Below, piece by piece: positions 7,719 through 15,509 of a stretch of DNA of 33,014 nucleotides. Made by a program: the position numbers and the translations under genes. Position 1 is the first letter of the stretch, and every line of letters starts with the position of its first letter. The stretch is from Rubrivivax sp. (GTDB lineage Bacteria > Pseudomonadota > Gammaproteobacteria > Burkholderiales > Burkholderiaceae_C): NCBI GenBank assembly GCA_026125665.1, contig JAHCKS010000062.1, forward strand, positions 1 to 33,014. The letters run 5' to 3'. The notes below the pieces were generated by a model, which saw only the letters and a list, made by a program, of their open reading frames with translations, searched no databases and was not told where the DNA came from.

Positions 7719-8780
7719 ATGACGAACTCGTCCCCGAACGATCCGCACGCGCACCAACGCCGGCACGACGCCGACGCGACGCTCGTGCTCACCGGTGCCG
7801 ACATCGCGCAGCTGATGCGGCCGGCCGACGATCTGGCCTGCGCGCGGGAAGCATTCGCGGCCCTGGCCGAGGGACGCGCCGTCGCGCCCGCGCCGCTGCA
7901 CCTGGCGGGCGAAGGGGGCGGCCTGCACGCCAAGGGCGCTTCGCTGCACCTGGCGGACGGCACGCTCGTGCTGGCCGTCAAGGTGAACGCCAATTTCCCG
8001 GGCAACCCGCGCCTGGGCCTGCCGACGATCCAGGGCGCCGTGCTGCTGTTCGACGGCGGCAACGGGCGGCTGCTCGCGATCCTCGACTCGATCGAGGTGA
8101 CGCGCCGGCGAACCGCTGCCGCCACCGCGCTGGCGGCGCGGCATCTGGCGCGACGCGACGCCCGCACCCTCGCCATCGTCGGCTGCGGCGACCAAGCCCG
8201 GCCGCACCTGCAGGGGCTGCTGGCGGTGACGCCGGCGCGCCGTGTTCGCGTCTTCGATCTGCACGCGGGGCTCGCCGCCGCGCTGGCCCGTGAGGCCGGC
8301 CGGGTCGAAGGCGTCGAGGCGAGCGCGGAGCGCGACCTGGCCGCCGCCGTGCGCGATGCCGATCTCGTCGTCTGCTGCACCACGGCGCGCCGCGCCTTCC
8401 TCGACGTGCCGCATGTCGCGCCCGGCGCCTTCGTCGCCGCCGTCGGCGCCGACGCGCCGGACAAGAGCGAGCTGTCGCCGGCGCTGATGGCCCGCGCGAA
8501 GGTCGTGGTCGACGTGCGTGCGCAGTGCGCCGCGATGGGCGACCTGCACCACGCCATCGCCGCCGGCGCGATGGCCGAGCACGACGTGTTCGCTTCCCTC
8601 GGCGAGGTCGTCGCCGGCCATCGCCCCGGGCGCGAGAACGCCGACGACATCATCGTCTTCGATTCGACCGGCACCGGCGTGCAGGACGTCGCAGCGTGCG
8701 CCGCCGTTCACCGGCGCGCAACAGCGGCCGGGCTCGGCTCGTCGTTGCGCCTGCAAGCCGGGCCGGGGAGCGAACGATGA
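7719..8780 (+). CDS. Ornithine cyclodeaminase / mu-crystallin family NAD(P)-dependent dehydrogenase
   Basis: 353 aa. The N-terminal half carries the family substrate-binding region (GGLHAKGASLHLADG, then VKVNANFPGNPRLGLPTIQG, then LDSIEVTRRRTAAAT). The C-terminal half is a Rossmann domain with the nucleotide loop IVGCGDQARPH, and ends with DIIVFDSTGTGVQD. Members act as ornithine cyclodeaminase, pyrroline-2-carboxylate or ketimine reductase, or alanine dehydrogenase; the sequence alone does not settle which. The ATG at 7719 follows GAGGAAG. The TGA overlaps the ATG of the downstream M17 peptidase gene (ATGA), so the two products are probably needed together, perhaps in catabolism of a peptide or cyclic imino acid. 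Confidence 0.88.
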   Translation: MTNSSPNDPHAHQRRHDADATLVLTGADIAQLMRPADDLACAREAFAALAEGRAVAPAPLHLAGEGGGLHAKGASLHLADGTLVLAVKVNANFPGNPRLGLPTIQGAVLLFDGGNGRLLAILDSIEVTRRRTAAATALAARHLARRDARTLAIVGCGDQARPHLQGLLAVTPARRVRVFDLHAGLAAALAREAGRVEGVEASAERDLAAAVRDADLVVCCTTARRAFLDVPHVAPGAFVAAVGADAPDKSELSPALMARAKVVVDVRAQCAAMGDLHHAIAAGAMAEHDVFASLGEVVAGHRPGRENADDIIVFDSTGTGVQDVAACAAVHRRATAAGLGSSLRLQAGPGSER

Positions 8781-10162
8781 GCCGGGCGATCGACATCGGC
8801 CTGGCCGACCACGCCGCCGGTGCGCTGCCGCTGCACGTGGTGCACAAGGCCGGCCTGCCGGCGTGGCTGGCCGGCCTGCCGGCGCCGCAGCGCCGCTGGC
8901 TGCAGGGCGTGGGTTTTGCCGCCGAACCGGGCAAGGCGCAGATCGTGCCGGGCCGCGACGGCGAGCCGGCCGCCGTGGCCGTGGGCGGGATGCCCGGCCA
9001 CGAGGCTCTGTGGACCCTCGGCGACCTGCCCGCCACGCTGCCCCCGGGCACGTACCGCGTCGAGGGCGCGGCGCGCGGGGCGGCCACGGCGCTCGCCCTG
9101 GGCTGGGCGCTCGGCGCGTACGCCTTCACCCGCTACAAGGCGCCGAAGCGGGCGCCGGCCCGGCTCGCCTGGCCGCGCGGGGCCGACCGTGCCGAGGTGG
9201 AGAACGTGGCCGCCGCGACGTGGCTGGCGCGCGACCTCGTCAACACGCCGGCCGAGGACCTGGGCCCGCGCGAGCTGCTGCAGGCGGCGCGCGACCTGGC
9301 TTCGACCCATCGCGCGAGAGTCCGGGCCGTCGCGGGGGCCGGGCTGCTGCGCGAGAACTACCCGGCCATCCACGCCGTCGGGCGGGCCGCGGCACGACCA
9401 CCGTGCCTGATCGATCTCACCTGGGGAGATCGCGACGCCCCCAGGGTGACGCTCGTCGGCAAGGGCGTGTGCTTCGACACCGGCGGCCTCAACCTCAAGG
9501 CCGGGCCGCAGATGGCGCTGATGAAGAAGGACATGGGCGGTGCCGCCGTGGCGCTGGGCATCGCGCGTGCCGTCATGGGGGCGCGCCTGCCGGTGCGGCT
9601 GCGCGTGCTGGTCCCTGCGGTGGAGAACTCGGTCTCGGGCAGCGCGCTGCGCCCGCGCGACGTCATCGGCACGCGCGCGGGCAAGACGGTGGAGATCACG
9701 AACACCGACGCGGAGGGCCGGCTGATCCTGGCCGACGCGCTGTCCGAGGCGTGCCGCGACAAGCCGGCGCTGCTGTTCGACTTCGCGACGCTGACCGGCG
9801 CGGCGCGCGTGGCGCTCGGGCCGCAGGTGCAGTCGCTGTTCACGCCCGACGACGAGCTCGCGGCGCGCCTCGGCCGTGCCGCGGCCGAGACGGCCGACCC
9901 GCTGTGGCGCATGCCGCTTTGGCGCGGCTACCGCCGCAACCTCGACAGCAAGGTGGCCGACCTCGTGAACATGGCCGACGGCGCCTTCGGCGACGCCATC
10001 CACGCCGCGCTGTTCCTGTCGGAGTTCGTCGATCCGGCCGTGCCCTGGGCGCACCTGGACGTGATGGCGTGGAATTCGCGCGCCGCGCCCGGCCGGCCCG
10101 AGGGCGGCGAGGCGACGGGGCTGCGCGCCGTGTTCGCGCTGCTGAAGCAGGCCTTCGCGTGA
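8777..10162 (+). CDS. M17 (leucyl aminopeptidase) family metallopeptidase
   Basis: 461 aa, shorter than E. coli PepA (503 aa) and closer to PepB-like members. The two-metal site is complete: K229 and D234 in GKGVCFDTGG, D252 in MKKDMGG, and D311 and E313 in NTDAEGRL, with the bicarbonate-binding R315. The enzyme should remove N-terminal residues from peptides in the cytoplasm, using zinc or manganese. Translation is coupled to the upstream cyclodeaminase-family gene through ATGA at 8777-8780. Longer in-frame starts exist upstream but would lie inside that gene. The N-terminal domain (about residues 1-140) is variable in the family and gives no substrate clue. Confidence 0.92.
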   Translation: MSRAIDIGLADHAAGALPLHVVHKAGLPAWLAGLPAPQRRWLQGVGFAAEPGKAQIVPGRDGEPAAVAVGGMPGHEALWTLGDLPATLPPGTYRVEGAARGAATALALGWALGAYAFTRYKAPKRAPARLAWPRGADRAEVENVAAATWLARDLVNTPAEDLGPRELLQAARDLASTHRARVRAVAGAGLLRENYPAIHAVGRAAARPPCLIDLTWGDRDAPRVTLVGKGVCFDTGGLNLKAGPQMALMKKDMGGAAVALGIARAVMGARLPVRLRVLVPAVENSVSGSALRPRDVIGTRAGKTVEITNTDAEGRLILADALSEACRDKPALLFDFATLTGAARVALGPQVQSLFTPDDELAARLGRAAAETADPLWRMPLWRGYRRNLDSKVADLVNMADGAFGDAIHAALFLSEFVDPAVPWAHLDVMAWNSRAAPGRPEGGEATGLRAVFALLKQAFA

Positions 10163-10318
10163 TCGGTGGCAAGGGGTGCGGGTGGAGCATGCGTGCCGGG
10201 ATCGTCGCAGAGCATGGTCGTGGCGCGCCAAGGCCGCCGGGGCACCGCGCCGGCCCGATCCCGCCACCGCCTCCGGAATGCGGCCTCGTCGAAACGAGCA
10301 GATCGACCCCGAAGCGTC
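10163..10318. other. Convergent intergenic gap
   Basis: 156 bases between the converging M17 peptidase gene and the last gene of the chr operon. The only structure seen is a weak 5-base stem with a CGAA loop (CTCGT-CGAA-ACGAG, near 10287-10300). No T-run follows on either strand, so no intrinsic terminator is called. Confidence 0.4.
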
Positions 10319-11362
10319 TCAGCGGTCGCGCCGACGCAACCGCACGCCCACCGCGTGCACCAGCGGCTCGATCGCCGACGGCGGGAACGGCGCCACGCTG
10401 CTGACGTTCACCTCGCACAGCACGTAGCGCTCGCGCTCCAGCAGCGTCGGTTCACCGAACAGGAAGTCGGCGTCCCACAGCAGCGGCAGCTGCTCGCGGG
10501 GCAGGCCCACGCGTTCGTGCAGCAGCGTGATCCACTGCGTCTCGAGGCGCCGCCGCAGCCCCTGGAACTGCGGCAGCTCGTCGGGCCCGTGGTACAGGCG
10601 CGGCCCGGGCTGCGGATCGCTCGGGTGCAGCGCGTTCACCGCCTGGTGGCCGAAGCCGGCGACGCGGTCGCCGACGAGGTAGGCGCGCACCATGCCCTCG
10701 GCCAGGCGCGGCTGCCAGGCCTGGTCGACGAGGTGGCCTCCCGCCTCGGGCTCGAAGTACGGCGCGAGCCGCGTGGCGAGCGCGGCGAGGTCGAGTTCCT
10801 CCTCCGGGCTTCCACGCTGCGCGTGTCGCACGCACAGGCGTGGACCCCTGCCGCCGGCCCCCCCGGCCAGCTCGACGCGCCATACGCCGATGCCGCTGTG
10901 CCCGCGGTGCTGCTTGAGCACGCGCGGCCCCGCGGCCAACCGCACCGGCAGCTCGCTCTCGAGCTGCGCGAGGCTGGCGATGCGGTGCACGTCGCTGCCG
11001 AAAGGCAGGTCGCGCGTCTCGAACAGCACGTCCTTCGTGCCCAGGCGCAGCACCGCCTCCGGGTGCGCGCTGACGAGCACGCCGGAGCCGGCCACGTCGC
11101 GCAGCAGCGCGTCGAGCCGGTCGCGCCGTCGGCCGCCCTCGATCGGGTTGCACCACACGAGCACGGCCTGCACGCGCGCCAGCTGCGTGCGCACCTCGTC
11201 GGCGAAGTCGTCGTGCCACACGGCGGGCTCGGCCGTGATGCCGGCGGCGGCGAAGGCGGCGAAGAGCGGGGCGAAGCGACTCTCGGCCGGGTCGGCGCGC
11301 TCGCGCATCGCGCGGTCGCCGGGGTAGAGCAGCGCCACGGCAGCGGCGGGGCGGGTGGGCAT
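10319..11362 (-). CDS. Cj0069-family, ATP-grasp-like protein
   Basis: 347 aa. An N-terminal alpha/beta region (about 1-110) has WCNPIEGGRRRDRLDALL. Features resembling an ATP-grasp fold follow: TKDVLFETRDLPFGSD, the lysine-glycine segment RVLKQHRGHSGIGVW, MVRAYLVGDRVAGFG, and the metal/phosphate-binding CEVNVSS before the C-terminus. ATP-grasp enzymes ligate a carboxylate to an amine or thiol through an acylphosphate; the substrate here is unknown. I recall the family as Cj0069-like proteins; this is from memory of motifs, not a search. GGAG precedes the ATG at 11362 by six bases, and only 19 bases separate it from the stop of the SOD-rhodanese gene, so it is the last gene of the chr operon. 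Confidence 0.72.
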   Translation of the reverse strand: MPTRPAAAVALLYPGDRAMRERADPAESRFAPLFAAFAAAGITAEPAVWHDDFADEVRTQLARVQAVLVWCNPIEGGRRRDRLDALLRDVAGSGVLVSAHPEAVLRLGTKDVLFETRDLPFGSDVHRIASLAQLESELPVRLAAGPRVLKQHRGHSGIGVWRVELAGGAGGRGPRLCVRHAQRGSPEEELDLAALATRLAPYFEPEAGGHLVDQAWQPRLAEGMVRAYLVGDRVAGFGHQAVNALHPSDPQPGPRLYHGPDELPQFQGLRRRLETQWITLLHERVGLPREQLPLLWDADFLFGEPTLLERERYVLCEVNVSSVAPFPPSAIEPLVHAVGVRLRRRDR

Positions 11363-11381
11363 CGTGGTCTCCAACGAAAGC

Positions 11382-12338
11382 TCAGCCGACCGAGCGTGTC
11401 TTGCCGCCGATGGCACGCCAGGCCGCATGGCCGCCGGCCATGTAGCGGGCGTCGAAACCCTGCTCGCGCAACGCCAGCGCCGTGCGGCAGCCGACGTGGA
11501 AGCCGTAGACGCAGAAGACGACCACGGGCTCGGACTTGGTCAGCTCGCCGGCCCACTCGTGCACCCGTTCGGGGTCGCGCCAGGTGGCGCCTTCCATGAT
11601 GTCCTGCGTGCGCGAGACGTAGTGGCGCGGCCGCGCATCGACGACCTGCACCGGCTCGCCGCGCGCCAGCATCGCGTGCACTTCTTCCGCCGAGACGCTG
11701 GGCAGGTCAGCGAACTCCGGCTGCACCAGCGGCCGCGGCGGCGCGACCTGCGTCGCGTCTTCGTAACGCGCCTGCACGGCCTTCCAGTCGATGTTGCGCA
11801 TGAAGGTGTCGATGTAGGCGCGGGCGTTGGCGCCGAAGTCGATGTGGTAGGCGTGTTCATACATGTCCAGCGCCAGGATCGGCACGCCGCCGGCGATGCC
11901 CTGGTTGTGCTCGGCGGCCAACTGGTTGACGAGGCGCCGGTCGCGCGGCACCCAGGTGAGCAGCACCCAGCCCGAGCCGCCGGCCAGCGCGCCGGCCATC
12001 GCCACGAACTCGGCGCGCCAGCGGTCGACGGAGCCGAAGTCGCGCGCCAGCGCCTGCGCCATCACTTCGGTGGGTCGGCCCTCGCCGAACGCCAGGCAGG
12101 CGAAGTACAACTCGTGCAGCAGCGTCGAGTTCAGCGCGATCAGCTCGTCGCGCTTCAGGCCGTTGACGACGTAGGCCGGAGCCGTCGCGAAGTCCAGCGC
12201 GTCGAGGCTGGCGCTGATCGCGTTCAGCCGCCGCAGCGCGCCGCCGTAGTTGTTCTCGTAGTGGCTCTCGATCAGCTTCATCGACAGGCCGTTCAGCGTC
12301 CACGGCCGGCAGTGGATGGGCGTGAGGGGGTAGTGCAT
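11382..12338 (-). CDS. Fe/Mn superoxide dismutase fused to a rhodanese domain (ChrC-like)
   Basis: 318 aa in two parts. Residues 1-195 are an Fe/Mn SOD with all four metal ligands visible: H26 (SHYENNYGG), H75 (LLHELYF), D158 and H162 (LDMYEHAYH), plus GGSGW at 120-124. Residues 210-318 are a rhodanese domain with the candidate cysteine C276 in VFCVYGFHVG; the loop position usually held by Arg is His. SOD removes superoxide formed during Cr(VI) reduction, and an Fe-SOD (ChrC) is found in known chr operons. The rhodanese part may transfer sulfur or reduce an oxyanion. The ATG at 12338 follows GGAGGT by five bases. The linker near 196-210 is proline-rich, as expected between domains. Confidence 0.88.
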   Translation of the reverse strand: MHYPLTPIHCRPWTLNGLSMKLIESHYENNYGGALRRLNAISASLDALDFATAPAYVVNGLKRDELIALNSTLLHELYFACLAFGEGRPTEVMAQALARDFGSVDRWRAEFVAMAGALAGGSGWVLLTWVPRDRRLVNQLAAEHNQGIAGGVPILALDMYEHAYHIDFGANARAYIDTFMRNIDWKAVQARYEDATQVAPPRPLVQPEFADLPSVSAEEVHAMLARGEPVQVVDARPRHYVSRTQDIMEGATWRDPERVHEWAGELTKSEPVVVFCVYGFHVGCRTALALREQGFDARYMAGGHAAWRAIGGKTRSVG

Positions 12339-12453
12339 CGTGCACCTCCAGTGAGGATCGCCGGAAGGAAGGCCTGTAGGCCTGAAGGCGTGCAGGCGTG
12401 CAGGCGTGCAGGCGTGCAGCCTCGGGGTGGCCCGCGCCGGGCGCCGGCGGCGC
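12339..12453 (-). repeat. Intergenic spacer with four tandem copies of an 8-base repeat
   Basis: Four exact copies of GGCGTGCA lie head to tail at 12387-12418, preceded by a degenerate related stretch (GGCCTGTAGGCCTGAA). The spacer is the only long gap inside the chr operon. A copy-number-variable repeat here could alter expression of the downstream SOD-rhodanese gene, or may simply be slippage-prone sequence. Confidence 0.75.
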
Positions 12454-12798
12454 TCAGCGTGGGCCGTCGGCAGTCGGAACGACCGGCTGCAGCGGCCGCT
12501 CGGCGTCGCGCCAGGCGGCGATGCCGCCTTCGAGGTGGCGGGCATCGACACCCAGGGCGCGCAGCGCGGCGGTGAGCCCCTGGCTGATCTCGTGGCCGAA
12601 GGCGCAGTAGACGACCGCCGGCTGCGTGCTGGGGATCGTGTCCTTCCAGTCGAGCCAGCGCGCCGGGTCGCGCCACTGGCCGCCGCCGATCTCGTCGCCT
12701 TCGGCGGCGCGTTTCTCGGCGCGGCGCACGTCCAGCAGCGTGAACGGCAGCTCGCCGCGCTGCCACAGCGCGAGCTCGGCGACGGTGATGTGACTCAT
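12454..12798 (-). CDS. Single-domain rhodanese-like protein of the chr operon (ChrE-like)
   Basis: 114 aa, a single rhodanese domain: [28 protein letters not shown], then [15 protein letters not shown], then the active loop [13 protein letters not shown] with C65, and a final [11 protein letters not shown]. The loop is CAFGHE where most rhodaneses have CxxGxR, so thiosulfate sulfurtransferase activity may be altered. The WRDPxRW segment also occurs in the rhodanese half of the neighbouring SOD fusion (WRDPERV), so the two domains are related. chr operons of other bacteria carry a rhodanese gene named chrE. The ATG at 12798 overlaps the TGA of chrA (ATGA). Confidence 0.87.
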   Translation of the reverse strand: MSHITVAELALWQRGELPFTLLDVRRAEKRAAEGDEIGGGQWRDPARWLDWKDTIPSTQPAVVYCAFGHEISQGLTAALRALGVDARHLEGGIAAWRDAERPLQPVVPTADGPR

Positions 12799-14216
12799 AG
12801 CAGGCCTCCGAAGGAGTGGGCGCGTATCCAGTGCACGGCGAGGCCGATCAGCGCGCACGCGGCGATGACCTCGATGACGCCGCGCTTGAAGCGAAAGAGC
12901 GCGATGGCCGCGGCGAGCGCGATCACCGCCGCCGGCCACTCGAACGGCCCGCTCTCGCCCGCCGGCCACAACACGTGCCAGCCGAAGAAGAGCGCGAGGT
13001 TGACGATGACGCCGACGACGGCGGCCGTGATCGCCGTCAGCGGCGCGGTGAACTTGAGGTCGTCGTGCGTCGCTTCGACGAGCGGCGCGCCGGCCAGGAT
13101 GAAGACGAACGACGGCAGGAAGGTGAACCAGGTCACCAGCGCCGCGGCGATGGCGCCGGCGAGGAAACGCTGGTCGGGGCCGAGGAGCGCGGCCAGGTCG
13201 CTCGCCTGCCAGCCGCCGACGAAGCCGACGAAGGCCACGACCATGATCAGCGGGCCCGGAGTCGTCTCGCCGAGCGCCAGGCCGTCGATCATCTGCGTGC
13301 CGCTCAACCAGCCCTGCTGCACGACGGCGCCCTGGTAGACGTACGGCAGCACCGCGTACGCGCCGCCGAAGGTCAGCAGCGCCGCCTTCGTGAAGAACCA
13401 GGCCATCTGCGGCAGCGTGCCCTGCCAGCCCTGCAGCGCTGCGACGAACGCCAGCGGCGCGGCGGCGAGCACGAGCCCCGCGGTGACGACGAGCGCGAGC
13501 CGCGCCGCACTGAAGCGGGCGTGCGGCGCGACCGGCGTGTCGTCGTCGATCAAGGCGGGGACATGTGCCCCCTGCTTGGCGGCGTGGCCGCCCCCGCCGG
13601 CGCGGAAGCGATCGGGCGCGACGCGCCCGCCGACGAAGCCGACCACCGCCGCGCCGAGCACGATGAGCGGGAACGGTGCCTTCAGCGCGAAGATCGCGAC
13701 GAAGGCCGCAGCGGCGATCGCCCACAGCCAGCCGTTTTTCAGCGCGCGCGAGCCGATGCGGTGCGCGGCGTGGACGACGATCGCCGTGACCGCGGGCTTG
13801 ATGCCGTAGAAGAGGCCTACTACCAGCGGCTGCTCGCCCCAGGCCATGTAGATCCACGCCAGCGCGATGAGGATCACGAGCGACGGCAGCACGAACAGCG
13901 CACCGGCGACGATGCCGCCCCACGTGCGGTGCAGCAGCCAGCCGATGTAGGTGGCGAGCTGCTGCGCCTCGGGGCCGGGCAGCAGCATGCAGTAGTTGAG
14001 CGCGTGCAGGAACCGCCGCTCGCTGATCCAGCGCCGGCGCTCGACGAGCTCGGCATGCATGATGGCGATCTGCCCCGCCGGCCCGCCGAAGCTGACGAAG
14101 CCGAGCTTGAGCCAGAAGCGGAAGGCCTCGGCGAAGCTCACCGCGGCCGGGCGTTCGGGCGCCGCAGGCTGGGAGGCCGGGGTCGGGTCGCGCTGCACGG
14201 TGGTGGATGGGGTCAT
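12795..14216 (-). CDS. chrA: Chromate efflux transporter ChrA (CHR family)
   Basis: 473 aa, the long two-domain form. Each half carries a CHR signature: [21 protein letters not shown] at about residues 34-54, with [20 protein letters not shown] further on, and [21 protein letters not shown] with [19 protein letters not shown] in the second half. Around ten to twelve membrane helices are visible. ChrA expels chromate, driven by the membrane potential. A charged cytoplasmic-type linker ([11 protein letters not shown]) separates the halves. The ATG at 14216 overlaps the TGA of chrB, and its own TGA overlaps the next gene, so chrB, chrA and the rhodanese are tightly coupled. Confidence 0.95.
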   Translation of the reverse strand: MTPSTTVQRDPTPASQPAAPERPAAVSFAEAFRFWLKLGFVSFGGPAGQIAIMHAELVERRRWISERRFLHALNYCMLLPGPEAQQLATYIGWLLHRTWGGIVAGALFVLPSLVILIALAWIYMAWGEQPLVVGLFYGIKPAVTAIVVHAAHRIGSRALKNGWLWAIAAAAFVAIFALKAPFPLIVLGAAVVGFVGGRVAPDRFRAGGGGHAAKQGAHVPALIDDDTPVAPHARFSAARLALVVTAGLVLAAAPLAFVAALQGWQGTLPQMAWFFTKAALLTFGGAYAVLPYVYQGAVVQQGWLSGTQMIDGLALGETTPGPLIMVVAFVGFVGGWQASDLAALLGPDQRFLAGAIAAALVTWFTFLPSFVFILAGAPLVEATHDDLKFTAPLTAITAAVVGVIVNLALFFGWHVLWPAGESGPFEWPAAVIALAAAIALFRFKRGVIEVIAACALIGLAVHWIRAHSFGGLL

Positions 14217-15199
14217 GCACGTGCTCCCTGTGGCTGCTTCGGCTCCAGCGGCGCCGGCACCGCGGCGCCGCGCACGCCGGCCGCCGCGTAGAAGGCGTCG
14301 AACACCTGCGCGGCGGCAGCGGCGAGTGCATCGTCGTCGCCGTGCAGCGCCTGCAGGCCGGCGAGCACGGCTTCGAGCCCCGGGGCCTCGGGCACCGGGA
14401 TGCCGCCCGCGTCGAGGAAGTGCACGACGGCGGCCACGCGCGCCAGCGCCGCGTCGCCCTCCAGGCCGAAGCTGAGCATCAGCACCTCGAAGCTGACCTT
14501 CTGCCCCACGTGCGTGAAACGCGCGCCGTCGAAGTCGAAGCCGAGCGCACCCCTGGGCGCGCGCGCCGGATCGGCGAGCCAGAGGAAACGCGGCTCGTCG
14601 TCGATGAAGCGGCGGATCAGCCAGGCGCAGGCGAGACGGTCGACCCACGGCCGCGCGCGCGTGCACCAGCGCCGGCCCTGGAAGCAGCGGCGGTCGAGCC
14701 GCTCGATGGCGTGCTCGCGCGCGAAGCGCGGCTCGCCGCGCGAGAAGCGCGCGTCGAAGGCGGTGCGCAGCGCGGCGAGCTCGGCCTCGGCCTGCCTTGC
14801 GGCGGCTCCGGGCAGGTAGTCGATGCGCTGCACTTCGGCCAGCGCGTCGGCCAGCGTGCGCAGGCTGCGCCGCGCTTCGGGCTCGGGCAACGTGGCCCAC
14901 CGTGCCGGCGCGGCGGCAGCCTCGCGCTGCCAGGCGGCGTAGGCCTCGCCGCGGTCGAACAGGGCCGCGAACTCGCGCTGCTGCGCCTCGTCGCGCGCCG
15001 CGGTGGTGAGCAGCGTCGCGGTGCCGCCATGTGCACGCACCTCGTCGGCCACCGACACGAACAGTGCCTCGTGGGCGGCGGGCAGCAGGTAGGCACCGTC
15101 GCGCAGTGCGCCGCAGCCGAGCGCCTTCAGCGTGCGCCACACGCGCAGCCGCACGGCGTTGGGCTGCGTGGGCAGCGTGAGGAGGAGCAGGCACCACAT
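14213..15199 (-). CDS. chrB: Chromate resistance protein ChrB (regulator)
   Basis: 328 aa. The N-terminal domain begins [25 protein letters not shown] and continues with [13 protein letters not shown]. The C-terminal ChrB domain has [25 protein letters not shown] and [21 protein letters not shown], with conserved Cys and His residues that could sense the metal. In other chr operons ChrB acts as a chromate-responsive regulator of the operon. The ATG at 15199 is 6 bases from a perfect palindrome (15205-15218), a plausible autoregulatory site. No Shine-Dalgarno sequence is visible before the start. Confidence 0.92.
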   Translation of the reverse strand: MWCLLLLTLPTQPNAVRLRVWRTLKALGCGALRDGAYLLPAAHEALFVSVADEVRAHGGTATLLTTAARDEAQQREFAALFDRGEAYAAWQREAAAAPARWATLPEPEARRSLRTLADALAEVQRIDYLPGAAARQAEAELAALRTAFDARFSRGEPRFAREHAIERLDRRCFQGRRWCTRARPWVDRLACAWLIRRFIDDEPRFLWLADPARAPRGALGFDFDGARFTHVGQKVSFEVLMLSFGLEGDAALARVAAVVHFLDAGGIPVPEAPGLEAVLAGLQALHGDDDALAAAAAQVFDAFYAAAGVRGAAVPAPLEPKQPQGARA

Positions 15200-15241
15200 G
15201 ATCTGTAGCAGATGCTACTGCATATGAAGCGAACATGTCAA
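15200..15241 (-). promoter_or_regulatory. chr operon promoter and operator-like palindrome
   Basis: On the minus strand a perfect -35 hexamer TTGACA (15241-15236) is followed after 18 bases by TAGCAT (15217-15212), four of six to -10 consensus. The -10 sits inside the palindrome GTAGCA-GA-TGCTAC at 15205-15218. A protein bound there would block RNA polymerase. The start codon at 15199 is only about 12 bases past the -10, so the transcript may be nearly leaderless. Confidence 0.6.
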
Positions 15242-15509
15242 CTTAACCCGGTTGGGGGTGCCGTGCCCGCGAAGCCCGCCGTCGTGCCGGCGCATCGCCG
15301 CCTGGCGCACGCCGGCGCCCGGCGCCGGCGGCGCCTCGTCCTACAGCGACCGGCGGGCGTGTCCGACAGGGAAGGCCCGCGTGCGGGCCTAACGTGGGTT
15401 CCGGCAGCGATGCCGGGCGCAACTCGCGACGGCAGCACGAGCCCGCAACCCGTGCCCATGGGCTGTGCCTTGCCCCTGCCGGGGCGCTGAGAGCAAAGGA
15501 GTGAGAGTG
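15242..15509. promoter_or_regulatory. Intergenic region between chrB and the small exported protein gene
   Basis: Together with the chr promoter this makes a gap of about 310 bases. It holds a perfect 9-base inverted repeat with one central base (GCCGGCGCC-C-GGCGCCGGC, about 15311-15329), GTCCTACAGCGAC (15338-15350), TGTCCGACA (15360-15368), and a strong hairpin AGGCCCGC-GT-GCGGGCCT (15373-15390). TGTCCGACA also occurs upstream of the OmpA lipoprotein at 3732-3740. No clear -35/-10 pair for the rightward gene was found, and no gene. Confidence 0.45.

Noticed and set aside
10163-10318. Possible small gene or terminator between the converging M17 and ATP-grasp-like genes
   Set aside because: Short open frames here have no ribosome-binding site or plausible product, and the only stem is five bases long.
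12387-12418. Tandem repeat read as a small CRISPR-like array
   Set aside because: The units are 8 bases with no spacers, so it is a simple tandem repeat.
15311-15329. GCCGGCGCC palindrome taken as a terminator
   Set aside because: No T-run follows on either strand, and GC-only palindromes are common in this DNA. It is noted only as structure.
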